Shown one piece after another: positions 7,894 through 15,497 of a stretch of 64,000 nucleotides of DNA; within the stretch, counting starts at the first letter, position 1; every line of letters begins with the position of its first letter. Origin of the DNA: JADGRB01 sp036267635 (GTDB lineage: Bacteria; Myxococcota_A; Polyangia; Fen-1088); assembly GCA_036267635.1 (NCBI GenBank), contig DATAVR010000047.1, positions 62,001 to 126,000 of the forward strand, written 5' to 3'. The notes below the pieces were generated by a model. It was not told where the DNA came from, searched no databases, and was given only the letters and a program-made list of their open reading frames with translations. The translations under genes were made by a program, and so were the position numbers.

Positions 7894-9141
7894 ATGCAGA
7901 TCGAGAAGTTCTCGCTGGGGATCGGTGACAGGTTCGGCCGCGAAGGGCTGGCGCAGCTCCGCGCCGTCCAGCAGGCCGAGAAGGCCGGCGTGGTGGTGGT
8001 GCCGGTCTGGAACAAATCCTTCCGCGAGCACTCTCTCATCGGCACCACGCCCGACGACGTCCGCGCCGAGGCCGACGAGGCGGTTCGGCGTGGCGGTTGG
8101 AGGTACGCCTACCACGTCGACGCCGACCACATCGGCGTCAAGACGGTCGACGGCTTCCTGGCCGGCAGCGACTTCTACACGCTGGACGTCGCCGACTTCA
8201 TCGGCCAGGCGCCGGACGACGCCGCGCTGGCGGCGTTCGTGCGCGACATGGGCTCGTTTCGCGGCACGCTGCGCATCCCCGGCGTCGACGCCTCCTTCGA
8301 GGTGACCGACGCCGCCCTCGAGAAGATCGGCCGCAGCTACCTGGCAGCCGTCCTCGAGGCGGGGAAGATCTACCGGCGGGTCGCCGCCGCCAAGGGGGAG
8401 GGCAAGTTCATCCCCGAGGTCTCCACCGACGAGGCGACCGAGCCGCAGCTCCCCTTCGAGCTCTTCTTCATCCTGGGGGCGCTGGCGCGCGAAAAGATCC
8501 CCGTGCAGACGATCGCCCCCAAGTTCTCCGGCAAGTTCCTGAAGGGGATCGACTACGTCGGCGACACGCAGGCCTTCGCGCGCGAGCTCGACGCCGATCT
8601 GGCCGTGGTCAAGCATGCGATTTCGGTGTTCGGGCTGCCGGCGTCGCTCAAGATCAGCGTCCACACCGGCAGTGACAAGTTCTCGCTCTACCCGATCATC
8701 AACCGCGCCATCGCCAAGCATGGCGCCGGTCTGCACCTCAAGACCGCCGGGACGACCTGGCTGGAAGAGGTCATCGGCGTGGCGCTCTCCGGACCGGCGG
8801 GACTGGCGGTGGCCAAGAAGGTCTACCTGACGGCGCTGCCGCGCTACGACGAGCTCTGCAAGCCGTACGCGACGGTCGTGGAGATCGATCGCGCCAGGCT
8901 GCCTGCGCCCGCTGCGGTCGAGCGTTGGAGCGCCGACGATCTCGTCAGCCGCCTGCGCCACGACCAGTCCAACCCCGCCTACGATCTGCACCTGCGCCAG
9001 TTCGTGCACGTCTCCTTCCGTGTGGCCGCCGAGATGGGGGCCGAGTGGACGGGGGCGCTCGAGACGGCCCGCGAGGTGGCCGGCCGCTGCGTGACGGAGA
9101 ATCTCTTCGACCGTCACATTCGCCCCCTGTTTCTTTCCTAG
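7894..9141 (+). CDS. Tagaturonate epimerase (UxaE) family protein
   Basis: Protein of 415 aa with the hallmarks of the UxaE family, whose Thermotoga member interconverts D-tagaturonate and D-fructuronate. Key blocks are YHVDADHIGVKTVDGF with Asp/His metal-ligand candidates, SDFYTLDVADFIG, SVHTGSDKFSLYPIINRA and HLKTAGTTWLEEVIG, consistent with a TIM-barrel-like metal-dependent epimerase. It is slightly shorter than the Thermotoga enzyme as I remember it. The ATG at 7894 is preceded by GAAAGGAG at a good distance and is preferred over the adjacent TTG at 7891. It lies between gnd and zwf, and its expected product, fructuronate, is the substrate expected for the SDR that starts the operon. Confidence 0.8.
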   Translation: MQIEKFSLGIGDRFGREGLAQLRAVQQAEKAGVVVVPVWNKSFREHSLIGTTPDDVRAEADEAVRRGGWRYAYHVDADHIGVKTVDGFLAGSDFYTLDVADFIGQAPDDAALAAFVRDMGSFRGTLRIPGVDASFEVTDAALEKIGRSYLAAVLEAGKIYRRVAAAKGEGKFIPEVSTDEATEPQLPFELFFILGALAREKIPVQTIAPKFSGKFLKGIDYVGDTQAFARELDADLAVVKHAISVFGLPASLKISVHTGSDKFSLYPIINRAIAKHGAGLHLKTAGTTWLEEVIGVALSGPAGLAVAKKVYLTALPRYDELCKPYATVVEIDRARLPAPAAVERWSADDLVSRLRHDQSNPAYDLHLRQFVHVSFRVAAEMGAEWTGALETAREVAGRCVTENLFDRHIRPLFLS

Positions 9142-9176
9142 TCCTTGGGCGGGTAGTCGTCCTTATACTGGCCGCC

Positions 9177-10547
9177 ATGAGCGAGCCACGTGCGGATGCC
9201 TTCGTCTTCTTCGGGGCGAGCGGAGATCTCGCCTACAAGAAGATCTTCCCCGCGCTTTACGCCATGACCCGGCGCGGGCACCTCGACATGCCGGTCATCG
9301 GCGTGGCGAACTCCGACTGGAAGCTGGAGCAGTTCCGGGAGCGCGCGCGCCAGAGCCTCAAGGAGCACGTCCAGCAGCTGGACGAGGCCGCCGTCGGCAA
9401 GCTGCTGGAGCGCCTCCGCTACGTGCGGGGCGACTACGCCGACGCCGCCACCTTCACCACGCTCCGCCGTGAGCTGGGAGATGCCGCCCACCCCACCCAC
9501 TACCTGGCCATTCCCCCCAGCGTCTTCGGCACCGTGGTGACCGGGCTGGCCAAATCCGGCAGCGCCAAAGGGGCGCGCCTGGTGGTCGAAAAGCCGTTCG
9601 GCCGCGACCTGACGTCGGCGCGCGCGCTCAACCAGACGCTCCACCAGGCCTTCGACGAGTCGGCGATCTTCCGCATCGATCACTATCTCGGCAAGGAGTC
9701 GGTGCAGAACCTGCTCCTGTTCCGGTTCGACAACACGTTCCTCGAACCGATCTGGAACCGGAACTACGTGGAGAGCGTGCAGATCACGATGGCCGAGAGC
9801 TTCGGTGTGCAGGGGCGCGGCAAGTTCTACGAGGAGGCGGGTGCGATCCGCGACGTCATCCAGAATCACCTCTTGCAGGTGATCGGCTTTCTGGCGATGG
9901 AGCCGCCGCTCGGCGCCTACGCCGAGTCGATCCGCGACGAGCAGGTCAAGGTCTTCCGCGCCATCCGCCCTCTCAGCCCGGACGATCTCGTGCGCGGCCA
10001 GTTCGACGGCTATCGAAAGGAAGCGGGCGTCGCGCCGGACTCCACCGTCGAGACGTTCGCGGCGGTGCGGCTCCACGTCGATTCGTGGCGCTGGGACGGC
10101 GTCCCTTTCTTCATTCGCGCCGGCAAGTGCCTGCCGACCTCGACGACCGAGGTGCTGGTCAGTCTCAAGCGTCCGCCGCTGCGCCGGCTGGGGCCACAGG
10201 AGACCAACCATCTCCGGTTTCGGCTCTCGCCCGACGTGATCATCGCGCTCGGCGCGCGGATCAAGAAGTCGGGCGAGCACATGGTGTCGGAGCCGACCGA
10301 GCTCAAGATGGTGCACCAGGCCGACGGCGACGAGATGGAGGCCTACGAGCGGCTGCTGGGCGACGCGATGGCCGGCGACGCCACGCTGTTCTCGCGCCAG
10401 GACGGCGTCGAGGCGGCCTGGGCCATCGTCGATCCGATCCTCACCGGCGCGACGCCCGTGCATCAGTACGAGCCGGGGACCTGGGGGCCCCCGGACGCGG
10501 CGCGCCTCACCGCCGACGTGGGCGGCTGGCATGCCCCGGAGGCCTAG
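9177..10547 (+). CDS. zwf: Glucose-6-phosphate 1-dehydrogenase
   Basis: Enzyme of the oxidative pentose phosphate pathway, glucose 6-phosphate to 6-phosphogluconolactone with NADP+, 456 aa. The N-terminal nucleotide site is FFGASGDLAYKKIFPALY and the active-site signature RIDHYLGKE is near residue 165-175. Further family blocks are EKPFGRDLTSA, LLFRFDNTFLEPIWNRNYV and VPFFIRAGKCLP. The ATG at 9177 fits the alignment; the frame is open further upstream but overlaps the previous gene. No 6-phosphogluconolactonase gene is in the window. Fusion or frameshift signs are absent. Confidence 0.97.
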   Translation: MSEPRADAFVFFGASGDLAYKKIFPALYAMTRRGHLDMPVIGVANSDWKLEQFRERARQSLKEHVQQLDEAAVGKLLERLRYVRGDYADAATFTTLRRELGDAAHPTHYLAIPPSVFGTVVTGLAKSGSAKGARLVVEKPFGRDLTSARALNQTLHQAFDESAIFRIDHYLGKESVQNLLLFRFDNTFLEPIWNRNYVESVQITMAESFGVQGRGKFYEEAGAIRDVIQNHLLQVIGFLAMEPPLGAYAESIRDEQVKVFRAIRPLSPDDLVRGQFDGYRKEAGVAPDSTVETFAAVRLHVDSWRWDGVPFFIRAGKCLPTSTTEVLVSLKRPPLRRLGPQETNHLRFRLSPDVIIALGARIKKSGEHMVSEPTELKMVHQADGDEMEAYERLLGDAMAGDATLFSRQDGVEAAWAIVDPILTGATPVHQYEPGTWGPPDAARLTADVGGWHAPEA

Positions 10548-10576
10548 TTTGAAGCCTAGTTTGAGGCCCAGTCTAA
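10541..10576 (+). repeat. Three imperfect 12-bp direct repeats
   Basis: Three head-to-tail units, GGCCTAGTTTGA, AGCCTAGTTTGA and GGCCCAGTCTAA, run from the zwf stop codon into the zwf-rpiA spacer. Each of the first two units carries TAG in phase with the zwf stop, so the repeat looks like a local slippage duplication of the gene end. Confidence 0.7.
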
Positions 10577-10592
10577 AGAAGGGTGCGAGGTC

Positions 10593-11351
10593 ATGAGCAC
10601 GAAAGGTCCGACCAAAGGGACCGCCAGAGGGACACCGGGCGCATCGACCGATCCCGGCGTGCTGGCCGCCGCCACGCTGGCCGCGTCGCTGGTGACCGAC
10701 GGGATGCGCGTCGGGCTCGGCTCCGGGCGCGCCGCCACGGCGTTCATTGCGGCGATCGGGGCGCGCGCGCGGCGTGGGCTCAAGGTATCGGGCGTGCCGA
10801 CGTCGGAGGCGTCGGCGCGATTGGCCCGCTCGCTGGAGATCCCGCTCATCGACATCGACGAGGAGACGCTGCTCGACCTCACCGTCGACGGCGCCGACGA
10901 GGTGGCGCCCAACCTCGATCTGGTGAAGGGGCGCGGCGCCGCCTTCGTCCGCGAGAGAATCGTGGCGGCGGCCTCCCGGCGCCAGGTCATCGTGGTCACG
11001 CCCGAGAAGATGGTCCCCGTCCTCTGCGCCAAGGACGGGTTCCCGGTGGAGGTGATCCCGCTCGGCGCCGGTCTGGCGATTCGCCGCCTCAAGGCGCTGG
11101 GCCTGAGCCCCCTCGTGCGCCCCGACGGGGCCGGCGGCGGCCCCCTCATTTCGGTCAACGGCAACCTGATCTTCGATTGCGGCGTCTCGCGGCCGCTGGC
11201 CGAGCCGGCGCTGGCCCGCACGTTGGAGACGGCGATCTGTCGGATCCCCGGCGTGGTCGACACCGGCCTCTTCCTCGGCACCGCCGAGCGCGTGCTGGTC
11301 GGCCACCCCGACGGCCACGTCGAAGTCCTCAAGCGATCGGACCTGCGGTGA
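10593..11351 (+). CDS. rpiA: Ribose-5-phosphate isomerase A
   Basis: Converts ribulose 5-phosphate to ribose 5-phosphate in the non-oxidative pentose phosphate pathway; 252 aa. Conserved RpiA blocks are the phosphate loop GLGSGRAATAFI, SGVPTSEAS, the acidic active-site motif VDGADEVAPNLDLVKGRGAAFVRE, and GNLIFDCG. The N-terminal 20 residues (Thr/Gly/Lys-rich) are extra compared with the E. coli enzyme. The ATG at 10593 follows GGGTGCGAGG. It uses the product of Gnd, encoded four genes upstream, and its stop overlaps the following HAD gene by four bases. Confidence 0.94.
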   Translation: MSTKGPTKGTARGTPGASTDPGVLAAATLAASLVTDGMRVGLGSGRAATAFIAAIGARARRGLKVSGVPTSEASARLARSLEIPLIDIDEETLLDLTVDGADEVAPNLDLVKGRGAAFVRERIVAAASRRQVIVVTPEKMVPVLCAKDGFPVEVIPLGAGLAIRRLKALGLSPLVRPDGAGGGPLISVNGNLIFDCGVSRPLAEPALARTLETAICRIPGVVDTGLFLGTAERVLVGHPDGHVEVLKRSDLR

Positions 11352-12031
11352 GCCGCCCGGGCAACGTCGTCTTCCTCTTCGACGTCGACAACACGCTGCT
11401 CGACAACGATCGGGTGAGCGCCGATCTCCGCCGCTACCTCGTCAACGAAGTGGGCGCGGGGAGGGCCGCGCAATACTTCGAGATCTTCGAGGCGCTGCGG
11501 ATCGAGCTCGGCTACTCGGACTACCTCGGCACCCTGCAGCGCTATCGGGTGGTCCACCCGCGGGATCCGCACCTGCTGGCCGTCTCGTCGTTCCTGGTCA
11601 ACTACCCGTTCGCCAACCGGCTGTTCCCGGGCTCGCTCGACGCCCTCGAGCACGCGGCGAAGCTCGGCCAGACGGTCATCCTCTCCGACGGCGACGTCGT
11701 GTTCCAGCCGCGCAAGGTCGAGCGCGCCGGCCTCTTCGATGCCGTCGAAAAGCGCGTCCTCATCTACATCCACAAAGAGCACGAGCTGGACGACGTCGAG
11801 CGCCGCTACCCCGCCGATCACTACGTGCTCGTCGACGACAAGATCCGCATCCTCACCGCGGTGAAGAAGATCTGGGGCGAGCGTCTCACCACGGTCTTCC
11901 CGCGCCAGGGGCACTACGCGCTGGCCCCCGAGGTGGCGAGCTTCCCGCCACCCGACATCACGCTCGGGCGGATCGGTGACTTCTGCGACTGCGATCTGCC
12001 GCGCCTGCTGGCGGCGGCCCGCAGGCAGTAG
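11348..12031 (+). CDS. HAD-family hydrolase at the end of the sugar-acid operon
   Basis: Predicted phosphatase of the haloacid dehalogenase superfamily, 227 aa. Motif I is FDVDNTLLDND at about residues 10-20; motif II is ILSDGD and the C-terminal acidic motif is LVDDKIRIL. The GTG at 11348 overlaps the rpiA stop (GTGA), so the two are coupled. The substrate is unknown; its place suggests a phosphosugar of the pentose phosphate route or repair of a by-product. After its stop the genes switch to the opposite strand. Confidence 0.85.
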   Translation: MSRPGNVVFLFDVDNTLLDNDRVSADLRRYLVNEVGAGRAAQYFEIFEALRIELGYSDYLGTLQRYRVVHPRDPHLLAVSSFLVNYPFANRLFPGSLDALEHAAKLGQTVILSDGDVVFQPRKVERAGLFDAVEKRVLIYIHKEHELDDVERRYPADHYVLVDDKIRILTAVKKIWGERLTTVFPRQGHYALAPEVASFPPPDITLGRIGDFCDCDLPRLLAAARRQ

Positions 12032-12086
12032 CCAGCGAGGGCCGGAACGGAGCGTCAGGTCGAGGTCGTCATCAACACGCCGCGCG

Positions 12087-12863
12087 TCACTCCGCGAGCT
12101 CTCCCGACGGGCCGACGCGCGAGCGGCTGATCGCGCAGTCGTCGATGTAGAGGGTCACCGTCTCGGGCGTCAGGTCCTCGCCGACGCTGCAGGCGTCCCA
12201 CTCGACCCAGGAGGTCGGGCTGGTGGGGCGGCCGGCGACGTCGACCACCTGCTGGCCATTGAGCCAGTAGGTGAGGCGGCCGGTGTCGTCGTTGGTCGGG
12301 CGATAGAACGCCTCCAGCTGGAACCAGGCCTCGACCGGCACCACGGGGTTGGGCACGTCGAGCGGGATGTCGGCCACCGTCGTGTGATCGTAGAGCTGGA
12401 GCGTCATCTCGCCGCTCGGCAGCGAGGCCAGATCCATGTCGTAGAGCTCGTTGGTGGTGCTCGGATCGTCGGCGTTGGTCCGCTCGCGGAACTTGAAGAT
12501 CACCCAGAACGTTCCGACCGATACGCTGCGCGGCAGGTAGTACCAGGCGCTGTAGTAGGCCTCGGCCGGCAGCTCGGCCGTCCGCGCGAGACCGGCGTTC
12601 TCCTGCGTGTTGTCCGGTCCGGCGGTGATGGTCAGCGCGGCGGAGAAGCTCCCCCGGTGGGACTCGGCGTTCGACACGGCGATCATGTTGGGGGGCATCG
12701 GGAATGCCTGCGCCGAGCCGACCTGGGCGCCGGTCCACTCGCTGAAGTCACCGGTCTCGAACCGCGCGGTCCAGAGCAGATCCGACCCGACGTCGAGCTG
12801 GCCGCAGCCCGCGGCGAGCGCCGCCAGCAGCACCGTCATCGGCAGGAGCGTTCGGGCGGTCAT
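12087..12863 (-). CDS. Secreted lipoprotein with a lectin/lyase-like jelly-roll domain
   Basis: Predicted lipoprotein of 258 aa: MTARTLLPMTVLLAALAAGC gives a signal peptide and lipobox. The mature region (FETGDFSEWTG, SNAESHRGSFSAALTI, YYSAWYYLPRSV, WLNGQQVVDV, YIDDCAIS) has the look of a concanavalin-like or polysaccharide-lyase-type beta-jelly-roll as found in carbohydrate-binding lipoproteins. No catalytic residues can be assigned with confidence. Its ATG overlaps the stop of the upstream minus-strand gene (TGATG), so it is probably translationally coupled to it. Confidence 0.65.
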   Translation of the reverse strand: MTARTLLPMTVLLAALAAGCGQLDVGSDLLWTARFETGDFSEWTGAQVGSAQAFPMPPNMIAVSNAESHRGSFSAALTITAGPDNTQENAGLARTAELPAEAYYSAWYYLPRSVSVGTFWVIFKFRERTNADDPSTTNELYDMDLASLPSGEMTLQLYDHTTVADIPLDVPNPVVPVEAWFQLEAFYRPTNDDTGRLTYWLNGQQVVDVAGRPTSPTSWVEWDACSVGEDLTPETVTLYIDDCAISRSRVGPSGELAE

Positions 12864-13903
12864 CACAAGAAGCTTAGCGACAGGCCGGCTGTCGCGCCGA
12901 TCCAGAGGAGGGGAGTGTGCCCCACGGTGCCGGCCGGCAGCGCGAACACCGAAGGGGGAACGGGGACCACCTCGGCCGAGAGCGCGGCGAACGGCGCGAG
13001 CGGGGCGCGCGCGGCATGAACGCCGACGCCGATGCGCAGGCCGACCTCGAGCGCCGTCTGCGACCTCGGGCTGGCGAGATCGAGCGCTCGCTCGGAGAGG
13101 AGCGCCGCCGACAGGCCGATTTCGCCGTAGCGCTCGAACCGGGGCCCCAGGAGGCGCGCGCGCACGCCGGCGTCGAGCGGCAGCCGCCACTGTCGCAGCC
13201 GCACCCCGCCGACCGTGTTGTCGACGGGCAGGAGAGCCAGCAGGCCCACCTCGGGACCGAACCGATGGCGCCCGCCCGACCAGCGCAGCTCCGCCCCGAC
13301 CTGGCCGACGTGATCGTCGGGCCCGACGCCGCCCAGCGCGGTCGCGCCCAGATCGAGGCGGGCCACCGGGAAGACCGCCGGCGCCGGCGCGGCCGCGGGC
13401 GCCGGCGGAGAGAAGACCGGCGGCGGCGTTCGGACGACCGGCGCCGGGGGGACCACCGGCGCGGGCGGCGGCGTGGGCGTCATGGCCAGCTGGGCCGGAT
13501 CGATCGCCAGCGCCACGAACACCGCCGAGATACGAGCCCGGTAGGCGCAGTCGCGGCTCTCGTCCCGGTACTCGCGCGTCTGACCGGCGGCGATGATCCG
13601 GTAGGGGATCCCGAGGTCGACGATCTCGACCACGGGTGTCTTACTGGTCCTGTTGCTCTTGCCGACGGCGCCGAGGCGGGCTTCCAGGCGGTCGCGCGGC
13701 ACCAGCGTCACGAGCTCCGCCCACACGGCGTCGGGCCGCGGGCAGCTGCTGGGGCCGCCGATCACGGACGAGGGATCGAGAGCCGGCGCAGTGGGCGATG
13801 TCGGCGTCGGCAGGGGCGTGTCCGCGGCGCGCGCCGGGACGAATCCGAGGCCGAGCAGCGCCGCGGTGGTCAAGCCCGCGCGGCGGAGGACCTCTTCACG
13901 CAC
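12863..13903 (-). CDS. Secreted hypothetical protein, possible outer-membrane barrel
   Basis: Uncharacterised exported protein of about 346 aa. With a GTG start at 13903 it begins MREEVLRRAGLTTAALLGLGFVPARA, a good signal peptide; a TTG at 13927 would add eight residues. The N-terminal domain (CPRPDAVWAELVTLVPRDRLEARL, DCAYRARISAVFVALAIDP) is followed by a Pro/Ala/Val linker. The C-terminal 160 residues have alternating hydrophobic strands ending GATAGLSLSFL, a terminal aromatic/hydrophobic pattern like an outer-membrane beta-barrel. Its TGA overlaps the start of the downstream lipoprotein gene. It is divergent from the sigma factor gene at 13979. Confidence 0.6.
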   Translation of the reverse strand: MREEVLRRAGLTTAALLGLGFVPARAADTPLPTPTSPTAPALDPSSVIGGPSSCPRPDAVWAELVTLVPRDRLEARLGAVGKSNRTSKTPVVEIVDLGIPYRIIAAGQTREYRDESRDCAYRARISAVFVALAIDPAQLAMTPTPPPAPVVPPAPVVRTPPPVFSPPAPAAAPAPAVFPVARLDLGATALGGVGPDDHVGQVGAELRWSGGRHRFGPEVGLLALLPVDNTVGGVRLRQWRLPLDAGVRARLLGPRFERYGEIGLSAALLSERALDLASPRSQTALEVGLRIGVGVHAARAPLAPFAALSAEVVPVPPSVFALPAGTVGHTPLLWIGATAGLSLSFL

Positions 13904-13978
13904 CGGGCCACGATATCCGAATCGCAACCGGTTGGGCGAGACGTTGGCGCGCGCGCTCGGCTACAATCGGGGCCGGCC

Positions 13979-14581
13979 ATGAAGGTTTTGGCGAGAGCCC
14001 GCCCTAGTAAGAGTGGGCATGCAGCACTCCGGTCGCCGGGCTTCCCGCAGGACTTCCGCGCCTTCTACGACCTCTGGTTCGAGGAGGTCGCGCGCTGGAT
14101 TCGTGCGCTCGGCGGCGCCGACGCCGATCGCGACGACACCGTGCAAGAGGTCTTCCTGGTCGTGCGCCGCAGGCTCGAGGCCTTCGACGGCGTCAACCCG
14201 GCCGGCTGGCTCTATCGGATCACGAGGCGGCAGGTGCGCGACTTTCGCCGCCGCAGCTGGGTCAAGCACATCTTCACCCGGCGGCGGGTCGAGGACCTGG
14301 ACGCCCTCCAACATGATGGCGGCGGTCCGGCCGCCGCGCTCGAGCGCAAGGAAGACCAGCGGGTGCTGCTGGCGATCCTGGGGAAGATCCGCGAGGAGCG
14401 GCGCACGGCCTTCGTGCTGTTCGAGATCGAGGGCCTCTCGGGCGACGAGATCGCCCGAATCCAAAGCATTCCGCTCAACACTGTCTGGACGCGCCTCTAT
14501 CACGCGCGCAAGGACTTCCTCGCGCTCTCCGCGAAGTTCCGCGAGGCGCAGCTTCGGGCCAGGGGCGATGCGGGGCGCTAG
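13979..14581 (+). CDS. ECF-type RNA polymerase sigma factor
   Basis: Sigma-70 family factor of the extracytoplasmic function type, 200 aa. Region 2 spans about residues 25-95 (FYDLWFEEVARWIRALGG, DDTVQEVFLVVRRRLEAF, WLYRITRRQVRDFRRR) and region 4 about residues 135-185 (RRTAFVLFEIEGLSGDEIARI, NTVWTRLYHARKDFL). The ATG at 13979 comes 75 bases after the divergent minus-strand gene start. The next gene encodes a single-pass membrane protein in the anti-sigma position. Targets are unknown; the following GH5-like gene is a candidate. Confidence 0.92.
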   Translation: MKVLARARPSKSGHAALRSPGFPQDFRAFYDLWFEEVARWIRALGGADADRDDTVQEVFLVVRRRLEAFDGVNPAGWLYRITRRQVRDFRRRSWVKHIFTRRRVEDLDALQHDGGGPAAALERKEDQRVLLAILGKIREERRTAFVLFEIEGLSGDEIARIQSIPLNTVWTRLYHARKDFLALSAKFREAQLRARGDAGR

Positions 14582-14596
14582 GCGCAGGGGGACGCG

Positions 14597-15385
14597 ATGA
14601 GGCGGGACGACGATCCATCTCGGCTGTCGGACGATGAGGGGCTCGATCCCTGGCTCGTCGGCCTTCTACGCTCGACGGGCCCCTACAAGTCGCCGCCGGG
14701 GCGAAAGCAGCGCGTGCTGTTGAGCCTGGGCCGTTCGACCGGTCGTCGCGCGCCGTTCGTCTTGCGACCGGCGATCGCTGTAGGGGTCTTGATCGGGTGC
14801 GGCGCGTTCGCCAGCGCGGCGCTCGGGCCGTGGCGCGGGTGGATTGACCGTACTTATGAGCGGCTCGTTCCCTCGTCGGCGGCGACCGCGGCGTCGTCCG
14901 CCGGTGAACGGGCGCGCGCCCGTCGGTCGATCGCGGCGCCGACCGTGGCGCTCGTCGGGCCGCCCAGGCTGACCGCGCCGGTGCCGGCCGCACCGCCGCC
15001 CTCGCCTTCGTTTGCGCCGGCCAGCCGCGAGCTGGTGGCGCCGCCGCACGCGCATCATGTGGCGCCGCCCGCGCCGTCGGCCCCGGCGGGACGGGCACAG
15101 GTAGAGCGGGCGCAGCCACAGGCACAGACAGAAGAAGAGACGCAAATCGTGCTCGAGGGGATGCGGGCGCTCCGGCTGGACAAGAACCCGGTGCGCGCGC
15201 GTGCGCTGCTCGCCCGATACCTCGAGCGCCGCCCCAACGGCGCGCTGGCCGAGGAGGCGCTGGCTCTTTCGATCGAGGCCGCCGTGGCCCACCACGATGC
15301 CGATGCGGCCACCCTCGGGGCGCGCTACGTTCGGCGGTATCCGGCCGGGCGTTTCACCGCATTGGCCCTCCAGTCCCAGCGCTGA
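14597..15385 (+). CDS. Single-pass membrane protein, putative sigma-factor partner
   Basis: Protein of 262 aa lying 15 bases after the ECF sigma gene. About 55 cytoplasmic residues (acidic start, then GRKQRVLLSLGRSTGRR) precede one membrane helix (RPAIAVGVLIGCGAFASAALG), then a Pro/Ala/His-rich periplasmic linker and a helical, TPR-like C-terminal domain of about 85 residues (EEETQIVLEGMRALRLD, ARALLARYLERRPNG, AEEALALSIEAAV). There is no zinc anti-sigma His-Cys motif, so an anti-sigma role is inferred only from position and topology. The C-terminal region resembles that of the protein at 17222-17797. Confidence 0.7.
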   Translation: MRRDDDPSRLSDDEGLDPWLVGLLRSTGPYKSPPGRKQRVLLSLGRSTGRRAPFVLRPAIAVGVLIGCGAFASAALGPWRGWIDRTYERLVPSSAATAASSAGERARARRSIAAPTVALVGPPRLTAPVPAAPPPSPSFAPASRELVAPPHAHHVAPPAPSAPAGRAQVERAQPQAQTEEETQIVLEGMRALRLDKNPVRARALLARYLERRPNGALAEEALALSIEAAVAHHDADAATLGARYVRRYPAGRFTALALQSQR

Positions 15386-15497
15386 GCGCCCGCCTTTTCG
15401 GTGCTCCGGCGGACGAATTTTTGAAGATCGGTGGGGGAAGCTGCCCTTTTGCCCACGACCCCCCCACCGTGGCCGTGACCTGTCTTACGGAGGAACT

